Origin: Neogemmobacter tilapiae
GTDB lineage: Bacteria > Pseudomonadota > Alphaproteobacteria > Rhodobacterales > Rhodobacteraceae
Assembly: GCF_014652215.1 (NCBI RefSeq)
Contig: NZ_BMYJ01000007.1
Span: 157,616 to 221,615 of the forward strand
Direction: 5' to 3'
DNA length: 64,000 nucleotides
The notes beneath the pieces are model-generated. The model ran no database searches. It was not told the origin of the DNA and saw only the letters and a list, made by a program, of their open reading frames with translations. The position numbers were made by a program, and so were the translations under genes. The number at the start of each line of letters is the position of its first letter. Positions within the stretch are counted from its first letter, which is position 1. Positions 45,718-55,894 of the stretch are shown here, in pieces.

Positions 45718-47319
45718 TCAGGTCGAACCAAGGATCATTCCCGCGGCTTTCTCGGCGATCATCACGACCGGCGAGGCGGTGTTACCCGACACGATGCGCG
45801 GCATAATGGAGGCATCGACGATGCGCAGGCTTTGCATGCCGTGGACTTTGAGGGTCGGGTCCACGACGGCCATCGGATCATGGCCCATCTTGCAGGTGCC
45901 GACCGGGTGAAAGATCGTGGTGGCGATGTCGCCCGCCTTTTGCGCCAGAGCGGCATCGGTCTGAAAGCCGGGGCCGGGCAGGAATTCCTGCGGCTGATAG
46001 GGGGCCAAGGCCTTGGCCGTCATAATCTGGCGCGCTTGGCGAATGGAGGTGACGGCGATGCGGCGGTCTTCCTCGGTGGACAGGTAGTTCAGGCGGATGT
46101 CGGGCTGAACCTCGGGGCGCGGGGTTGTGGCATGGACGTGGCCAAGGGATGTGGGCCGCAGGTTGCAGACGGAAACGGTGATGGCGGAAAAGGGATGCAG
46201 CGGGTCGCCGAGCCGGTCGGTGGACAGGGGTTGGACATGGTATTCAAGGTCTGGCGTGGCCTTGGATGGGTCTGATTTGGTGAAGATGCCAAACTGACTG
46301 GGGGCCATGGACATGGGGCCGCTGCGGGTGAGACCATAGTGCAGCGCGATGCGCGCCTTGCCCATCAGGTTGCCTGCCATGTCGTTCAGGGTCTTTGCGC
46401 CACTGATCTTGAAGACGGTCCTGATCTGCAAATGGTCTTGCAGGTTTTCGCCCACGCCCGGCAGATCATGGACAACGGGAATGCCCAGATCTGCGAGCCG
46501 GGCGCCTTGACCAATCCCCGACAATTCCAGCAGTTTTGGGCTGTTGATGGCCCCTGCGGCCAAGATCACCTCGGCCCCCGCTGTGGCGGAATGCGGCTGG
46601 TTGCCGAACAACCATTCCACCCCCACCGCCCGCCGCCCTTCGCAGCGGATGCGCGTCACCAAGGCCTTTGTCACAACCCGCAGATTGCCGCGCCGCAGGG
46701 CGGGGCGCAGAAAGCCGCGGGTGGTGTTCCAGCGGATGCCGCCCGATTGGTTCACCTCAAAAAAACCCGAGCCTTCATTGTCGCCATCGTTGAAATCAGC
46801 GCGGGGCTGGATGCCGAATTCGGCGGCCCCCGCCTGCACCGCTTTCAGAATGTCCCATTGCAGGCGTTGACGCTGCACCCGCCATTCGCCGCCTGATCCG
46901 TGCATTTCATTGGCCCCGTTCCAATGGTCTTCGGACCGCAAAAAATAGGGCAGCACATCGTCCCAGCCCCAGCCGACATTGCCCAACTGCCGCCAGCCGT
47001 CATAATCGGCAGCCTGACCGCGCATATAGATCATGCCGTTGATCGACGAACAGCCGCCCAGAACCTTGCCGCGCGGATAGGTCAGGCTGCGCCCGTTCAG
47101 GCCCGCCTCGGGCGCGGTTTTCATCATCCAGTCGGTGCGCGGATTGCCGATGCAATACAGATAGCCCACGGGGATCTTGACCCAATGATAGCGGTCCGAC
47201 CCGCCCGCCTCGATCAGCAGGACACGGGTTTTGGGGTTGGCGGACAGGCGGTTGGCCAGAACGCAACCTGCCGTGCCCCCGCCGATGATGATGTAATCGT
47301 ATTGGCCTTCGTTTTTCAT
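45718..47319 (-). CDS. GMC-family FAD oxidoreductase (choline dehydrogenase-like)
   Basis: A 533-residue flavoprotein. The N-terminal FAD loop is IIIGGGTAGCVLANRLS, the GMC signature PRGKVLGGCSSINGMIYMRG and the second GMC signature GAINSPKLLELSGIG are clear. The catalytic His lies in IFHPVGTCKMG and the Asn/His partner in SGNTASPVV. It oxidises an alcohol to an aldehyde or ketone with a non-NAD acceptor. It is last in the nine-gene sugar/polyol operon, overlapping the kinase by 4 bases. Despite the annotation habit, choline is not indicated by context. Confidence 0.9.
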   Translation of the reverse strand: MKNEGQYDYIIIGGGTAGCVLANRLSANPKTRVLLIEAGGSDRYHWVKIPVGYLYCIGNPRTDWMMKTAPEAGLNGRSLTYPRGKVLGGCSSINGMIYMRGQAADYDGWRQLGNVGWGWDDVLPYFLRSEDHWNGANEMHGSGGEWRVQRQRLQWDILKAVQAGAAEFGIQPRADFNDGDNEGSGFFEVNQSGGIRWNTTRGFLRPALRRGNLRVVTKALVTRIRCEGRRAVGVEWLFGNQPHSATAGAEVILAAGAINSPKLLELSGIGQGARLADLGIPVVHDLPGVGENLQDHLQIRTVFKISGAKTLNDMAGNLMGKARIALHYGLTRSGPMSMAPSQFGIFTKSDPSKATPDLEYHVQPLSTDRLGDPLHPFSAITVSVCNLRPTSLGHVHATTPRPEVQPDIRLNYLSTEEDRRIAVTSIRQARQIMTAKALAPYQPQEFLPGPGFQTDAALAQKAGDIATTIFHPVGTCKMGHDPMAVVDPTLKVHGMQSLRIVDASIMPRIVSGNTASPVVMIAEKAAGMILGST

Positions 47320-48824
47320 GGCTGCCCCATGGCGGCAAGGTTAGACCAAAGCGGCTCCATGGCCGTGGTCAGGTGCGTCCAAAGCGCATAGCGGCGATCA
47401 TGCAGGGCTTGGCGTTCTGGATCGGGCGAAAGGCTGGCGCGGGTCTGCGTCATTGCGGCGACTGCGTTTTCCAGATCAGGGTAAAGTCCGGCCCCCACGG
47501 CGGCGGCCATCGCGCCGCCCAGGGCCCCGGTTTCTTCGGCCTGCCCAAGGGTGACGGAAAGGCCCAGAACATCGGCCATCATCTGCGGCCAATAGGATGA
47601 GCGGGTGCCGCCCCCTGACAGAACCACGGTGCTGATTTCCGCCCCCGCCGCGCGCAGCACGGCCAGATGACGGCGGTGTTCAAAGGCGACGCCTTCATAA
47701 AGAGCGCGCAAAAGGTAGCCCTCGTCATGCCAGCCTGCGAGGCCAAAGAAATTCCCGCGCCGATGCGCGCCTTGGCGACTGCCATAAAGAAAGGGGTGGA
47801 ACAGTGGATCATCCGCCGCCACGGGGGCCTGACCGACCAGCGCATTCACCTGCGCGAACGGATCATCGTGATGGCCCCCGCGTTCGATCAGAGTCCGCAC
47901 ATACCATTCCAGATTGGCGGCCGATGTGGCGCTGTTGTCCATATTGGCAAAGCGTTCCGGCCCAAAGGCGGTGACCATGAACAGGCGCGGATCGCGCAGC
48001 GGGGCCTTGGCAAAGACCTGGTTGACCGACCAACTGCCCAAGACGACCGAGGCTTGTCCCGGTTGAACAACGCCCGAACCCAAGGCCGAGGCGACCACGT
48101 CAAAAAAGCCCGCGACAACGGGCGTGCCCACGCGCAGACCCGTCGTCTGTGCCGCGTCTTGGGTCACATGGCCCACGGTATCGGTGGGTTGCAAAAGTGG
48201 GGGCAGCAGGGGCATCGCCTCGGCCAACCCATAAAGCGCCATCAGATCTGCGTCATAGCGCGCCTCGGGCAGGTGCAACATTCCCGCGCCGGACATATCG
48301 GATACGTCGCTGGACCGCACTCCGGTCAACTGCCAACTGACGATGTCCTTGGCAAAGCATAGCGTCCCCGCCTGGGCATAAATCTCGGGGCGATGCGTCT
48401 TGAGCCAAGCCAGCAGAACGGGCGTTTGCGATGGCCAAGGGCGTTGCAAGCAGATGTCGTGCAGCGCCGCGCCCGCGCGTTCATCCAGCTCTGTCGCCAA
48501 ACCCGCCGCCCGCGTGTCGAGCGACTGGATGCCCAGCAGCGGTTGCCCCGCCTTGTCCAGCAGGTAAAGCCCGTTGCCATGCCCAGCCAACCCGATCGCG
48601 GCAATCTGGCCCGGATCAGCCCCCGCCTTGTCCAGACAGCCCGCAATCGCCGCCCGCGCATTGGCCCACAATTCGGCCACGGGCCGTTCCACCATCCCGG
48701 GCGCGGGTTTCAGTGTCACGCCGTCAACGCCATGCCGCGCGATCTGGCGGCCCGCCTGATCGAACAGCACCGCCTTGACCACGGTGTTGCCGATGTCGAT
48801 GCCCAGCAGCAGATCATGCTCCAC
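47316..48824 (-). CDS. FGGY family carbohydrate kinase
   Basis: A 502-residue sugar kinase with the ATPase fold typical of xylulose, glycerol and erythritol kinases. The N-terminal phosphate loop is LLLGIDIGNTVVKAVLFD, and the C-terminal domain has VLSGGGTRSSYWPQMMADVLG and GALGGAMAAAVG. GTG 48824 has a GGGAGA site 8 bases upstream and overlaps the aldolase stop. An ATG at 48817 is in another frame. It presumably phosphorylates the operon's sugar or polyol. Confidence 0.9.
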   Translation of the reverse strand: MEHDLLLGIDIGNTVVKAVLFDQAGRQIARHGVDGVTLKPAPGMVERPVAELWANARAAIAGCLDKAGADPGQIAAIGLAGHGNGLYLLDKAGQPLLGIQSLDTRAAGLATELDERAGAALHDICLQRPWPSQTPVLLAWLKTHRPEIYAQAGTLCFAKDIVSWQLTGVRSSDVSDMSGAGMLHLPEARYDADLMALYGLAEAMPLLPPLLQPTDTVGHVTQDAAQTTGLRVGTPVVAGFFDVVASALGSGVVQPGQASVVLGSWSVNQVFAKAPLRDPRLFMVTAFGPERFANMDNSATSAANLEWYVRTLIERGGHHDDPFAQVNALVGQAPVAADDPLFHPFLYGSRQGAHRRGNFFGLAGWHDEGYLLRALYEGVAFEHRRHLAVLRAAGAEISTVVLSGGGTRSSYWPQMMADVLGLSVTLGQAEETGALGGAMAAAVGAGLYPDLENAVAAMTQTRASLSPDPERQALHDRRYALWTHLTTAMEPLWSNLAAMGQP

Positions 48825-49659
48825 GGTTATAGATCTCCCAAGCCGCCGCCCCGTCGGCCCCATCATGGATGATCGCCATCAGCGCCGCCACCACCGCCTT
48901 TGGGTTGGCGTGCTGATAGATGTTGCGGCCATAGACGAGGCCCTTGGCCCCCTGCGCCACCAGCGCCGCCGACTTTTCCAGCACGATGCGCAGGTCTTCC
49001 TTACCGCCACCCCGCGCCAGAACGGGCACACGTGCCGCCTCGATCACCCGATGGAAATCCTCGGGGTTCGTCGTCGGATCGGCCTTGATGATATCCGCCC
49101 CCATTTCCATCGCCACGCGCACCAGCGTCACGATCTTTTCGGCGTCGCCATCGACCTGATACCCCCCCCGCACATCATTCGGCAGCATCACCAGCGGTTC
49201 GATCATCAGGGGCATGCCGTAGCGCGAACAATCGGCGCGGACGCGGGCGATGTTTTGCACGCATTGGCGAAAGAGGTCCGGTTCATCCGGCAGCATAAAC
49301 AGGTTCACCACCACACAGGCCGCATCCATTTCGACGGCGGCCAGCACCGGATCGGCGGCGTTTTGCAATTCGGCCCACATCACGCGGTGCTTGGTGGCAT
49401 TGTAGGGATTGCCCATATCGAGCCGCATGACCAGCGCCGGTTTGTCGCGTTCGGGGCGGGCTTGCAGCAGGTCTGCCTGACCGAGGCTCATCTGAATGGC
49501 ATCCGGCCCTGCCTTGACCAGCATTTCGACGACATGGCCCATGTCCTCTAGCCCGTTCAGAAAGCTGGGTTCGTTGCAGACACCATGATCGACGGCCACG
49601 TCCAGGCAGCCCCCGTTGCGGAACAGGCGGTTCATGCGAACCTTTGGGGTGATTTTCAT
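48814..49659 (-). CDS. Class I aldolase of the DhnA/LsrF-like (DeoC/FbaB) family
   Basis: A 281-residue TIM-barrel aldolase. The Schiff-base lysine is Lys192 in ADIIKADPTTN, and Asp24 (AVDHG) aligns with the family's active-site Asp. The RGGGKEDLRIVLE phosphate-binding stretch and AKGLVYGRNIYQH fit the DhnA/LsrF type. It would cleave a phosphorylated ketose or related intermediate made by the kinase. The ATG overlaps the GlpD-like stop by 4 bases. Confidence 0.88.
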   Translation of the reverse strand: MKITPKVRMNRLFRNGGCLDVAVDHGVCNEPSFLNGLEDMGHVVEMLVKAGPDAIQMSLGQADLLQARPERDKPALVMRLDMGNPYNATKHRVMWAELQNAADPVLAAVEMDAACVVVNLFMLPDEPDLFRQCVQNIARVRADCSRYGMPLMIEPLVMLPNDVRGGYQVDGDAEKIVTLVRVAMEMGADIIKADPTTNPEDFHRVIEAARVPVLARGGGKEDLRIVLEKSAALVAQGAKGLVYGRNIYQHANPKAVVAALMAIIHDGADGAAAWEIYNRGA

Positions 49660-51329
49660 GGCGCAACTCCTTTGGGCGGGGCCAGACGGACCCCGTGATA
49701 GGTTTCAAGATCGCTGAGGAAGCGGGTGATTTCGGTTTGGGTTTGGGCATTCGTCCAGCCCAGTTCTTGGGCCATGACGCGGACGGTGGCGTCGATCAGG
49801 GGCAGGGACAATTCCCCCCGGATTGCCAAGGGGCTGCGCCTTTGCAGGACATCGGCCAGATGCAGCGCCTGTTCGTGGCGGATGAACCAAAGCACTTCGC
49901 CTTTGGTCATCACAACGCCCGGAAGGGCTTGATCCGGGACAGCGGCGCAGAAGGCGGCGACCTTGGGGGCCAACGCGCCGTAAAGGTCAACAAGATGGGC
50001 CTGCCGTGGGGCGGGAAGGTTCAGCCCCTTTGCAAACGCATCGGAAAAGCCCCGCCCGCCGCCAATCGCCAGATCGCGCGTGCTTTGCCGCCTGGTCAGG
50101 CCCAAATCCTGCAAGACCAAATCCGCGGTCTCCTCGGCAAAGGCGCGGTAGGTCGTCCATTTACCGCCCACCATGCCAATTTGGGGCACATTCCCCGCCA
50201 AGCGGCGCACGGCATGGCCGCGCGACATGCGCCCGGTAAAATCGGCCTTGCTGAAGGGCAGGGGGCGGATGCCCGCATAGCTGTAAACGATCTGATCCAG
50301 CGTGATGGTCACTTGGGGGAACAGGCCTGCAAGGCTGGTCAGGATGTAGTCCCGCTCCTCGGGTGAACAGGCGGTGCGGCTGGCCTTGTCCACCCGCAGA
50401 TCGGTGGAACCCGCCAGAACCCGGCCCAGATAGGGAAAGACGATGCAGACCCGACCATCGGAATGTTCGTAATAGACCATATGGCCGTTCAAAGCCGCCA
50501 GAAGCGCCGGGTTTTCGAGGATCAGATGGGAGCCCTTGGTGCCCGAGACCAGCCTTTCCCCTAGGCGCGCGCCCAAGGCCGCTGCAGATTCATCAATCCA
50601 AGCGCCTGTGGCATTCACGATGATCCGGGCGCTGACCGTGAAGGTCCGGCCCGTCGCCGTATCGGTGAGAACGAGACCATCATCCTGCGCCAGTCGCGCA
50701 TAATTCAGCGCGATGGCCTGCGGGTTCGCGGCTGTGGCGTCACCGATCAGTTCGATCCCCAGTCGTTCGGGATGCGAAATCCAGGCGTCGTGGTAGCTGG
50801 CCGAACAGCGCACTCTTGGCCCAAACGCGGGCCACATCGCCCGCGTCGCCGCCTGCCCGCGGAAACGGTGGCGCGGCAGCAACCGCTTGCGCCCGGTGAT
50901 CCGGTCATAAAGCGCCAGCCCCAGCTTGATCGGCAAAGCCCCGCGCGGTTTGGGCCGCCCGGTAAAGCCCAGAAACCCCAGTGCCGCATTCGCCAGGCCC
51001 GATACCCAGCGTTCAATCGGAATGACGGTGGGCAAGGGTCGCACGAAATGCGGTGCATTGCGCAGCAGGCGGTCACGTTCGGCTAGGCTTTCCCGCACCA
51101 AGGCAATCTCGCCATTCTCTAGATACCGCAGACCGCCGTGGATCATCCGCGACGGGGCTGCCGAACAGCCGGAACAAAAGTCGTTCATTTCCACCAGCAA
51201 AACCCGCAGCCCCTGATGCGCCAGATCGTGAAAGACGCCGATCCCGTTGATCCCGCCGCCCACGACGATCACGTCGAAAGCCCCATCGCTTTCGATCCGC
51301 GCCAGTTTTTCTTGCCGGGTTTCAGGCAT
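49656..51329 (-). CDS. GlpD-like FAD-dependent glycerol-3-phosphate dehydrogenase family
   Basis: A 557-residue flavoprotein of the GlpD/EryB type. The FAD motif is IVVGGGINGIGVFHDL, followed by APSRMIHGGLRYLE and, later, GRVLAGSTDL and GGKWTTYRAFAE. ATG 51329 follows an AAAGGAAG site. In an operon with a sugar kinase, SorC regulator and ABC importer, it resembles EryB-type polyol-phosphate dehydrogenases rather than housekeeping GlpD. The substrate is not fixed by sequence. Confidence 0.88.
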   Translation of the reverse strand: MPETRQEKLARIESDGAFDVIVVGGGINGIGVFHDLAHQGLRVLLVEMNDFCSGCSAAPSRMIHGGLRYLENGEIALVRESLAERDRLLRNAPHFVRPLPTVIPIERWVSGLANAALGFLGFTGRPKPRGALPIKLGLALYDRITGRKRLLPRHRFRGQAATRAMWPAFGPRVRCSASYHDAWISHPERLGIELIGDATAANPQAIALNYARLAQDDGLVLTDTATGRTFTVSARIIVNATGAWIDESAAALGARLGERLVSGTKGSHLILENPALLAALNGHMVYYEHSDGRVCIVFPYLGRVLAGSTDLRVDKASRTACSPEERDYILTSLAGLFPQVTITLDQIVYSYAGIRPLPFSKADFTGRMSRGHAVRRLAGNVPQIGMVGGKWTTYRAFAEETADLVLQDLGLTRRQSTRDLAIGGGRGFSDAFAKGLNLPAPRQAHLVDLYGALAPKVAAFCAAVPDQALPGVVMTKGEVLWFIRHEQALHLADVLQRRSPLAIRGELSLPLIDATVRVMAQELGWTNAQTQTEITRFLSDLETYHGVRLAPPKGVAP

Positions 51330-51388
51330 GACTTCTTCCTTTGCGAAGACGCGCTTCGCAGTTCTGGTCTTGTTGCTGTCGGTTCGTC

Positions 51389-52381
51389 TTAGGCGTTCAT
51401 CGGCGTGAAATGGGTCGTGACGGCCCGGTGGATGGTCTCCAATTCCTCGGGCGTTAGCCGCAACCGCCCCGCCTGCGCGTTTTCGCGCGCCTGATGCGGA
51501 TTGCGCGCCCCGCACAGGGCAAAGGTCAGCCCCGGTTGCGCCAAGGTCCAGGCGATGACGATCTGCGCCGGCTGGGCCTCATGCGCCGCCGCAATCGGGC
51601 GGATGGTTTCCATCAAACGGTCCACCCGCGCGCGGCTTTCAAAGGAAAAGCGCGGGTCTTGCAGCCGCTGATCATCGCCTGAAAACACGCGATCTGCGCC
51701 GATGCCCCCTGACAATAGCCCCAGCGCCAGTACCGAATAGCCCATCACCGAAATCCCCGCTGTGCGGCAGGTCGGCAGATGCGTTGTTTCGATCCGACGG
51801 GTCAGCATCGAATATTCCTCTTGCACCACCGCGATCCCCCCCGCCGCACGATAGGCCGCGAGTTCCGCCGCGTCGGTGTTCGAGGCGCCAAAGGCCAGAA
51901 TCTTGCCCTCGGCTTGCAGCGCCTTCAGCGTTTCGACGGTTTCGTCCACGGGCGTCGTCGCGTCCTGCCAATGGGTGATGTAAAGGTCGATCCGGTCGGT
52001 GTTCAGCCGTTTCAGGCTTTGCTCCACCTCATACCGGATCGCCGCCGCGCTCAGGTCGCGGTGAACCGGCTTGTCGGCTTGGGAAAAGAAATAGGGGCCA
52101 CGGGCCGCATGCCAGACGAGCCCGCATTTCGTCACCACCACCACATCATCCCGCCGCCCCTTGATTGCCCGACCCACCACCGTTTCGGCATGGCCAAGAC
52201 CATAGGCGGGGGCGGTGTCGATCAGGGTGATGCCTTCGTCCAAGCCCGCGCGGATCGCGTCTTCGGCGGCGGCATCATCGGTGCCGCCCCACATCCAGCC
52301 GCCAATGGCCCAGGTGCCCAGCCCCACGGCCGAGGCGAAACGCCCTGTCGTGCCGATCTCGCGGGATAACATCGGGTTCAT
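51389..52381 (-). CDS. Aldo/keto reductase
   Basis: A 330-residue NAD(P)H-dependent reductase of the AKR fold. The catalytic tetrad positions are in DTAPAYGLG (Asp, Tyr), VVTKCG (Lys) and YITHWQD (His). The C-terminal NADP-binding region is ALCGARNPHQARE. It interconverts a sugar carbonyl and alcohol. It overlaps the SorC regulator by 4 bases. Confidence 0.92.
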   Translation of the reverse strand: MNPMLSREIGTTGRFASAVGLGTWAIGGWMWGGTDDAAAEDAIRAGLDEGITLIDTAPAYGLGHAETVVGRAIKGRRDDVVVVTKCGLVWHAARGPYFFSQADKPVHRDLSAAAIRYEVEQSLKRLNTDRIDLYITHWQDATTPVDETVETLKALQAEGKILAFGASNTDAAELAAYRAAGGIAVVQEEYSMLTRRIETTHLPTCRTAGISVMGYSVLALGLLSGGIGADRVFSGDDQRLQDPRFSFESRARVDRLMETIRPIAAAHEAQPAQIVIAWTLAQPGLTFALCGARNPHQARENAQAGRLRLTPEELETIHRAVTTHFTPMNA

Positions 52382-53349
52382 GCGCTTGCTCCATTCGTTT
52401 CAACAATGCGGCTGGCGGTGTCTTCATCCGTCACCAGCGTCGATACATAGCCACCCCGCAGGACCGACCGGACCGGCCCCACCTTGTCGTCGCCCGCCGC
52501 CACAGCCACTACCCGGTCACAGCGACGGATTTCATCGGGGCGCAGCGCCACCAGCCTTTGGTTCAGTGCGAAGTTCGCCACTTGTCCCCGGTCATGCACC
52601 AGATGGCCCAGAAATTCCGCCATGACGCCCAACCCCGGCAACATCGCCCGGTCGGGGGGCGACAGGGGATGCAAATCGAAATAGGACGACCCCGGCGTGG
52701 TGATCGACCCGATGCCGACCAGACAGGCCGTGGCCCGTCGGGCCAGATCCAGCACCTCTTTCACCGCCCCCAGATTCATCAGCATTTCCCGTTGATCCGC
52801 CCGTTCGGCAAACAAGGGCGCGTGCAGTTGCAGCGACCGCCCGCCCAGCCGTTCCGCCATGCGCGAGGCCAGATGGTTCACATCGGTATGATACTTGCCC
52901 TGCACCCCACCCGTCAGCGGCACGACCTGCACGTCGATGGGCCTTTCCACCAGCATGGCATCGACAACCGCCGCCACTGCTTTACCGCCGGATATGCCCA
53001 GAATGTCGCCATCGCGCAGGGTTTCCGCCAGATGCGCCGCCGCCGCCTGACCCACCTGCGAAAGCCGCGTGCCGTCATTGTCGGACACGGTGGGCGACAC
53101 GATGGCTGCCTTGACAAGATCGGTTCCGACCAGCCTCGCCTCCAGATCCATCAGCCGCTGAAAGGGTGTCTCGATGGCGATCTTGACCATGCCCATCCTT
53201 CGCGCCTGCGCGATGATCCGGTTCACCTTCGATGTGGAAAGGTTCATCTCCTCGGCAATCTCGGACTGTTTGCGCCCTTCGATGAAATGCCGCACCAGCA
53301 CGGCGTGCATTTGTCGCATCGAGGTGAAATCATTGCTCACGTCGTTCAT
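52378..53349 (-). CDS. SorC/DeoR family sugar-binding transcriptional regulator
   Basis: A 323-residue regulator with an N-terminal HTH (SEIAEEMNLSTSKVNRIIAQARRMG) and a C-terminal sugar-phosphate effector domain of the SorC type (GDILGISGGKAVAAVVDAM, CLVGIGSI). EryD and related polyol regulators belong to this family. It is transcribed within the operon, so autoregulation by the pathway's sugar phosphate is likely. Confidence 0.92.
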   Translation of the reverse strand: MNDVSNDFTSMRQMHAVLVRHFIEGRKQSEIAEEMNLSTSKVNRIIAQARRMGMVKIAIETPFQRLMDLEARLVGTDLVKAAIVSPTVSDNDGTRLSQVGQAAAAHLAETLRDGDILGISGGKAVAAVVDAMLVERPIDVQVVPLTGGVQGKYHTDVNHLASRMAERLGGRSLQLHAPLFAERADQREMLMNLGAVKEVLDLARRATACLVGIGSITTPGSSYFDLHPLSPPDRAMLPGLGVMAEFLGHLVHDRGQVANFALNQRLVALRPDEIRRCDRVVAVAAGDDKVGPVRSVLRGGYVSTLVTDEDTASRIVETNGASA

Positions 53350-54326
53350 GCCCGCCCCCCCATGGCCTGCCGCTTGACAAGGTAATGGTCAAAGGTGACG
53401 GCGGCCAAGAGGATCGAGCCGCGGATGATGTCCTGCCAATAGACCGAGACATTCAGGAGGGCGAGCGAGGAGGACACCAGCGACAGCAGGATCGCCCCAA
53501 GGATCGCGCCCAGAATGGTGCCCTTGCCGCCCGACAGGCTGGCCCCGCCAATGACGGCGGCGGCGATCACGTTCAGCTCCATCCCCACCCCAAAGGTCGG
53601 TTGGGCCGAACCAAAGCGCGCCATATAGATGATGCCCGCCACACCGCAGAGCGTGGAACACAGGACCGTCGTCAGAAAGATCACGCGCTTGGTGCGGATG
53701 CCGGAATAGGCGGCGGCTTTTTCATTGCTGCCCGTGTAATAGACCAGCCGAAAGGCGGTGGTGCGGCGCAAAAGGAAGTCGAAGACGGCGACGAACAGCA
53801 CAAAGATGATGATCGCCACGGGGATCACGCCGATGGAGCCGATGCCGATCCATTTGAAATTCTCGGGCAGTTCGAACAGGCCCAAGGGCCGCCCGCCTGT
53901 GCCCAGCAGGCAAAGCCCGCGCGCGATCACCATCGCGGCCAGCGACACGATGAAATGATGTAGGCCCACATAGGTCACGAAAAACCCCATGATCGCACCG
54001 ACGCCCGCGCAGACCAGAATGGCGATAAGTGAAGCCAGCCACGGGTCCATCCCATTCAGAAACAGCAGGCCCGCCACCACCATCGCCAAGGCCGTCACCG
54101 ACCCGACCGAAAGGTCAATGCCGCCGGAGATCAGCAGGATGGTCATGCCGACGACGACAATCGCCTCGACCGAAAAGGCCATCGTCATCGCCCGCATATT
54201 CGTCCAGGTCAGGAAATGCGGCGAGGCAAAGGTCATGATCAGGAACAGGGCCAAAATGATCAGCACAAGGCCGGTTTCACGGGCCCCGAACAGGCGCGAC
54301 AGGAAGGTTTGGCGTTGCGTTTCCAT
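53346..54326 (-). CDS. Ribose-type ABC transporter permease
   Basis: A 326-residue RbsC-like permease with [33 protein letters not shown] and [15 protein letters not shown] 54326 is fixed by its one-base overlap with the ATPase stop (TGATG). It would be used as a homodimer, since only one permease is encoded here. Confidence 0.93.
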   Translation of the reverse strand: METQRQTFLSRLFGARETGLVLIILALFLIMTFASPHFLTWTNMRAMTMAFSVEAIVVVGMTILLISGGIDLSVGSVTALAMVVAGLLFLNGMDPWLASLIAILVCAGVGAIMGFFVTYVGLHHFIVSLAAMVIARGLCLLGTGGRPLGLFELPENFKWIGIGSIGVIPVAIIIFVLFVAVFDFLLRRTTAFRLVYYTGSNEKAAAYSGIRTKRVIFLTTVLCSTLCGVAGIIYMARFGSAQPTFGVGMELNVIAAAVIGGASLSGGKGTILGAILGAILLSLVSSSLALLNVSVYWQDIIRGSILLAAVTFDHYLVKRQAMGGRA

Positions 54327-55840
54327 CAGTTCTGGTTCCTGCTTGCGGCCAGCGCACCCGGCGCGGCCAAGGTCATAATCTTCGCTTCGGTGATGTCCGG
54401 GCCGGACAATTCGCCCGTGAGGCGGCCTTCGCTGACCACCATCACGCGGTCGCACAGGCCGATCAGTTCCGGCATTTCCGAAGAAATCACCGCGATGCCC
54501 ACGCCGCTTTCGGCCAGACCGCGCAGGATGGCGTGAATTTCCGCCTTGGCCCCGACATCGACACCCCGCGTCGGTTCGTCCAGAAAGATCACCCTTGGCT
54601 TCACCGCCAACAGTTTCGCCAGCGCCACCTTTTGCTGATTGCCGCCCGAAAGTGAGGCGACGCGGTGCCCCATACTGCCCGCCTTGAGCCGCAGCGTTTC
54701 GCCGATGCTTTGCGCCTGCGCCGTCTCTGCCCCGCTATCGATCACCCCGAAGCGCCCCGCCACTTGCCGCAGGTTCAGGGCCGACACATTCGCGGCAATC
54801 GGCATGTCCAGAAAGATGCCATCGCCTTTGCGGTCTTCGGACAGATAGACGATCCCCCGCGCGATGCAGTCGGCATAGTCACGCAAGACGACCTCTTGCC
54901 CGTTCAGCCACACCCGCCCCTTCGCCGCGCCTTCCAGCCGCGTCACGCCGCGCGCAATTTCGCTGCGCCCCGCGCCGATCAGCCCGCCGATGCCCAGAAT
55001 TTCGCCCTTGTGAAGGGTGAAGGATACGTCCTGATAGCGGCGGTCTGTCAGCCCCTGCACTCGCAGGATTTCCGCCCCGCGTTCTCCATTCATTTTGGGC
55101 GGATAAAGCGTGTCCAGCTTGCGCCCGACCATGGCGTTGACCACGTCGCTGGGCGTCAGATCGGCAACTTCATCGGTGCGGATATGCTGACCGTCGCGCA
55201 TCACCGTCACCCGGTCGCAGTTCGCAAAAATCTCGGCCATGCGGTGCGAGATGTAGATGATCCCGATCCCCCGCGCCGCCAGCCCCCGCAGGATGGTGAA
55301 CAGCTTTTGCGCCTCAAGCTCGGTCAGCGCCGCCGTGGGTTCGTCCAAGATCAGGATGCGGCAATCCAGCGTCAGCGCCTTTGCAATCTCAACCAACTGC
55401 TGTTGGGAAATCGACAACCGCCCCGCCGGAAGCCTTGGGTCAATCTCGGCCAAAGGCGCCAGCACCGCCCGCGCCCGTGCCACCAAATCGGCACTGTCCA
55501 TCAAGGGGCGCTTGGTCTGCGCCGTCCGCGCCATAAAAATGTTCTCCGCCACCGAAATATCGGCGCAAAGCGCGATTTCCTGATGCACCAGCCCGATGCC
55601 CAGCCGCTGTGCCGTCGCTGGTCCGTCGATCTGCACCCGTTGGCCATCGATGCGGATTTCGCCGCTGCTGGGCTGCAAGATGCCGTCGATGATGTTCATC
55701 AGGGTCGATTTTCCCGCCCCGTTTTCCCCCATCAGGGCATGGATTTCCCCCGCCCGCAATTCCAACTGCGCGCCCCGCAGCGCCTTGATCGCCCCAAAGG
55801 ACTTGTGAATGTCGGACAGTTGCAGAAGCGGCGGGGTCAT
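54326..55840 (-). CDS. Ribose-type ABC transporter, double ATPase domain
   Basis: A 504-residue RbsA-like ATPase. Domain 1: Walker A GENGAGKST, signature LSISQQQ, Walker B ILILDEPTAAL. Domain 2: GLIGAGRSE, signature LSGGNQQK, Walker B VIFLDEPTRGVD. It follows the binding-protein gene after a hairpin. Confidence 0.94.
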   Translation of the reverse strand: MTPPLLQLSDIHKSFGAIKALRGAQLELRAGEIHALMGENGAGKSTLMNIIDGILQPSSGEIRIDGQRVQIDGPATAQRLGIGLVHQEIALCADISVAENIFMARTAQTKRPLMDSADLVARARAVLAPLAEIDPRLPAGRLSISQQQLVEIAKALTLDCRILILDEPTAALTELEAQKLFTILRGLAARGIGIIYISHRMAEIFANCDRVTVMRDGQHIRTDEVADLTPSDVVNAMVGRKLDTLYPPKMNGERGAEILRVQGLTDRRYQDVSFTLHKGEILGIGGLIGAGRSEIARGVTRLEGAAKGRVWLNGQEVVLRDYADCIARGIVYLSEDRKGDGIFLDMPIAANVSALNLRQVAGRFGVIDSGAETAQAQSIGETLRLKAGSMGHRVASLSGGNQQKVALAKLLAVKPRVIFLDEPTRGVDVGAKAEIHAILRGLAESGVGIAVISSEMPELIGLCDRVMVVSEGRLTGELSGPDITEAKIMTLAAPGALAASRNQN

Positions 55841-55862
55841 GGGTTCTTTCCGTCAGGGATTT

Positions 55863-55886
55863 GCCCCGCCACCAAAGCGGCGGGGC
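55863..55886 (-). terminator. Intra-operon hairpin after the binding-protein gene
   Basis: Perfect arms GCCCCGCC (55863-55870) and GGCGGGGC (55879-55886) with an 8-base loop, 8 bases after the minus-strand binding-protein stop. No T-run follows, so it is more likely an attenuator or mRNA stabiliser. Confidence 0.65.
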
Positions 55887-55894
55887 GATAGGGT

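Noticed and set aside
48815..48817. ATG overlapping the aldolase stop as the kinase start
   Set aside because: It is out of frame with the kinase. GTG at 48824 is in frame and has a GGGAGA ribosome-binding site 8 bases upstream.
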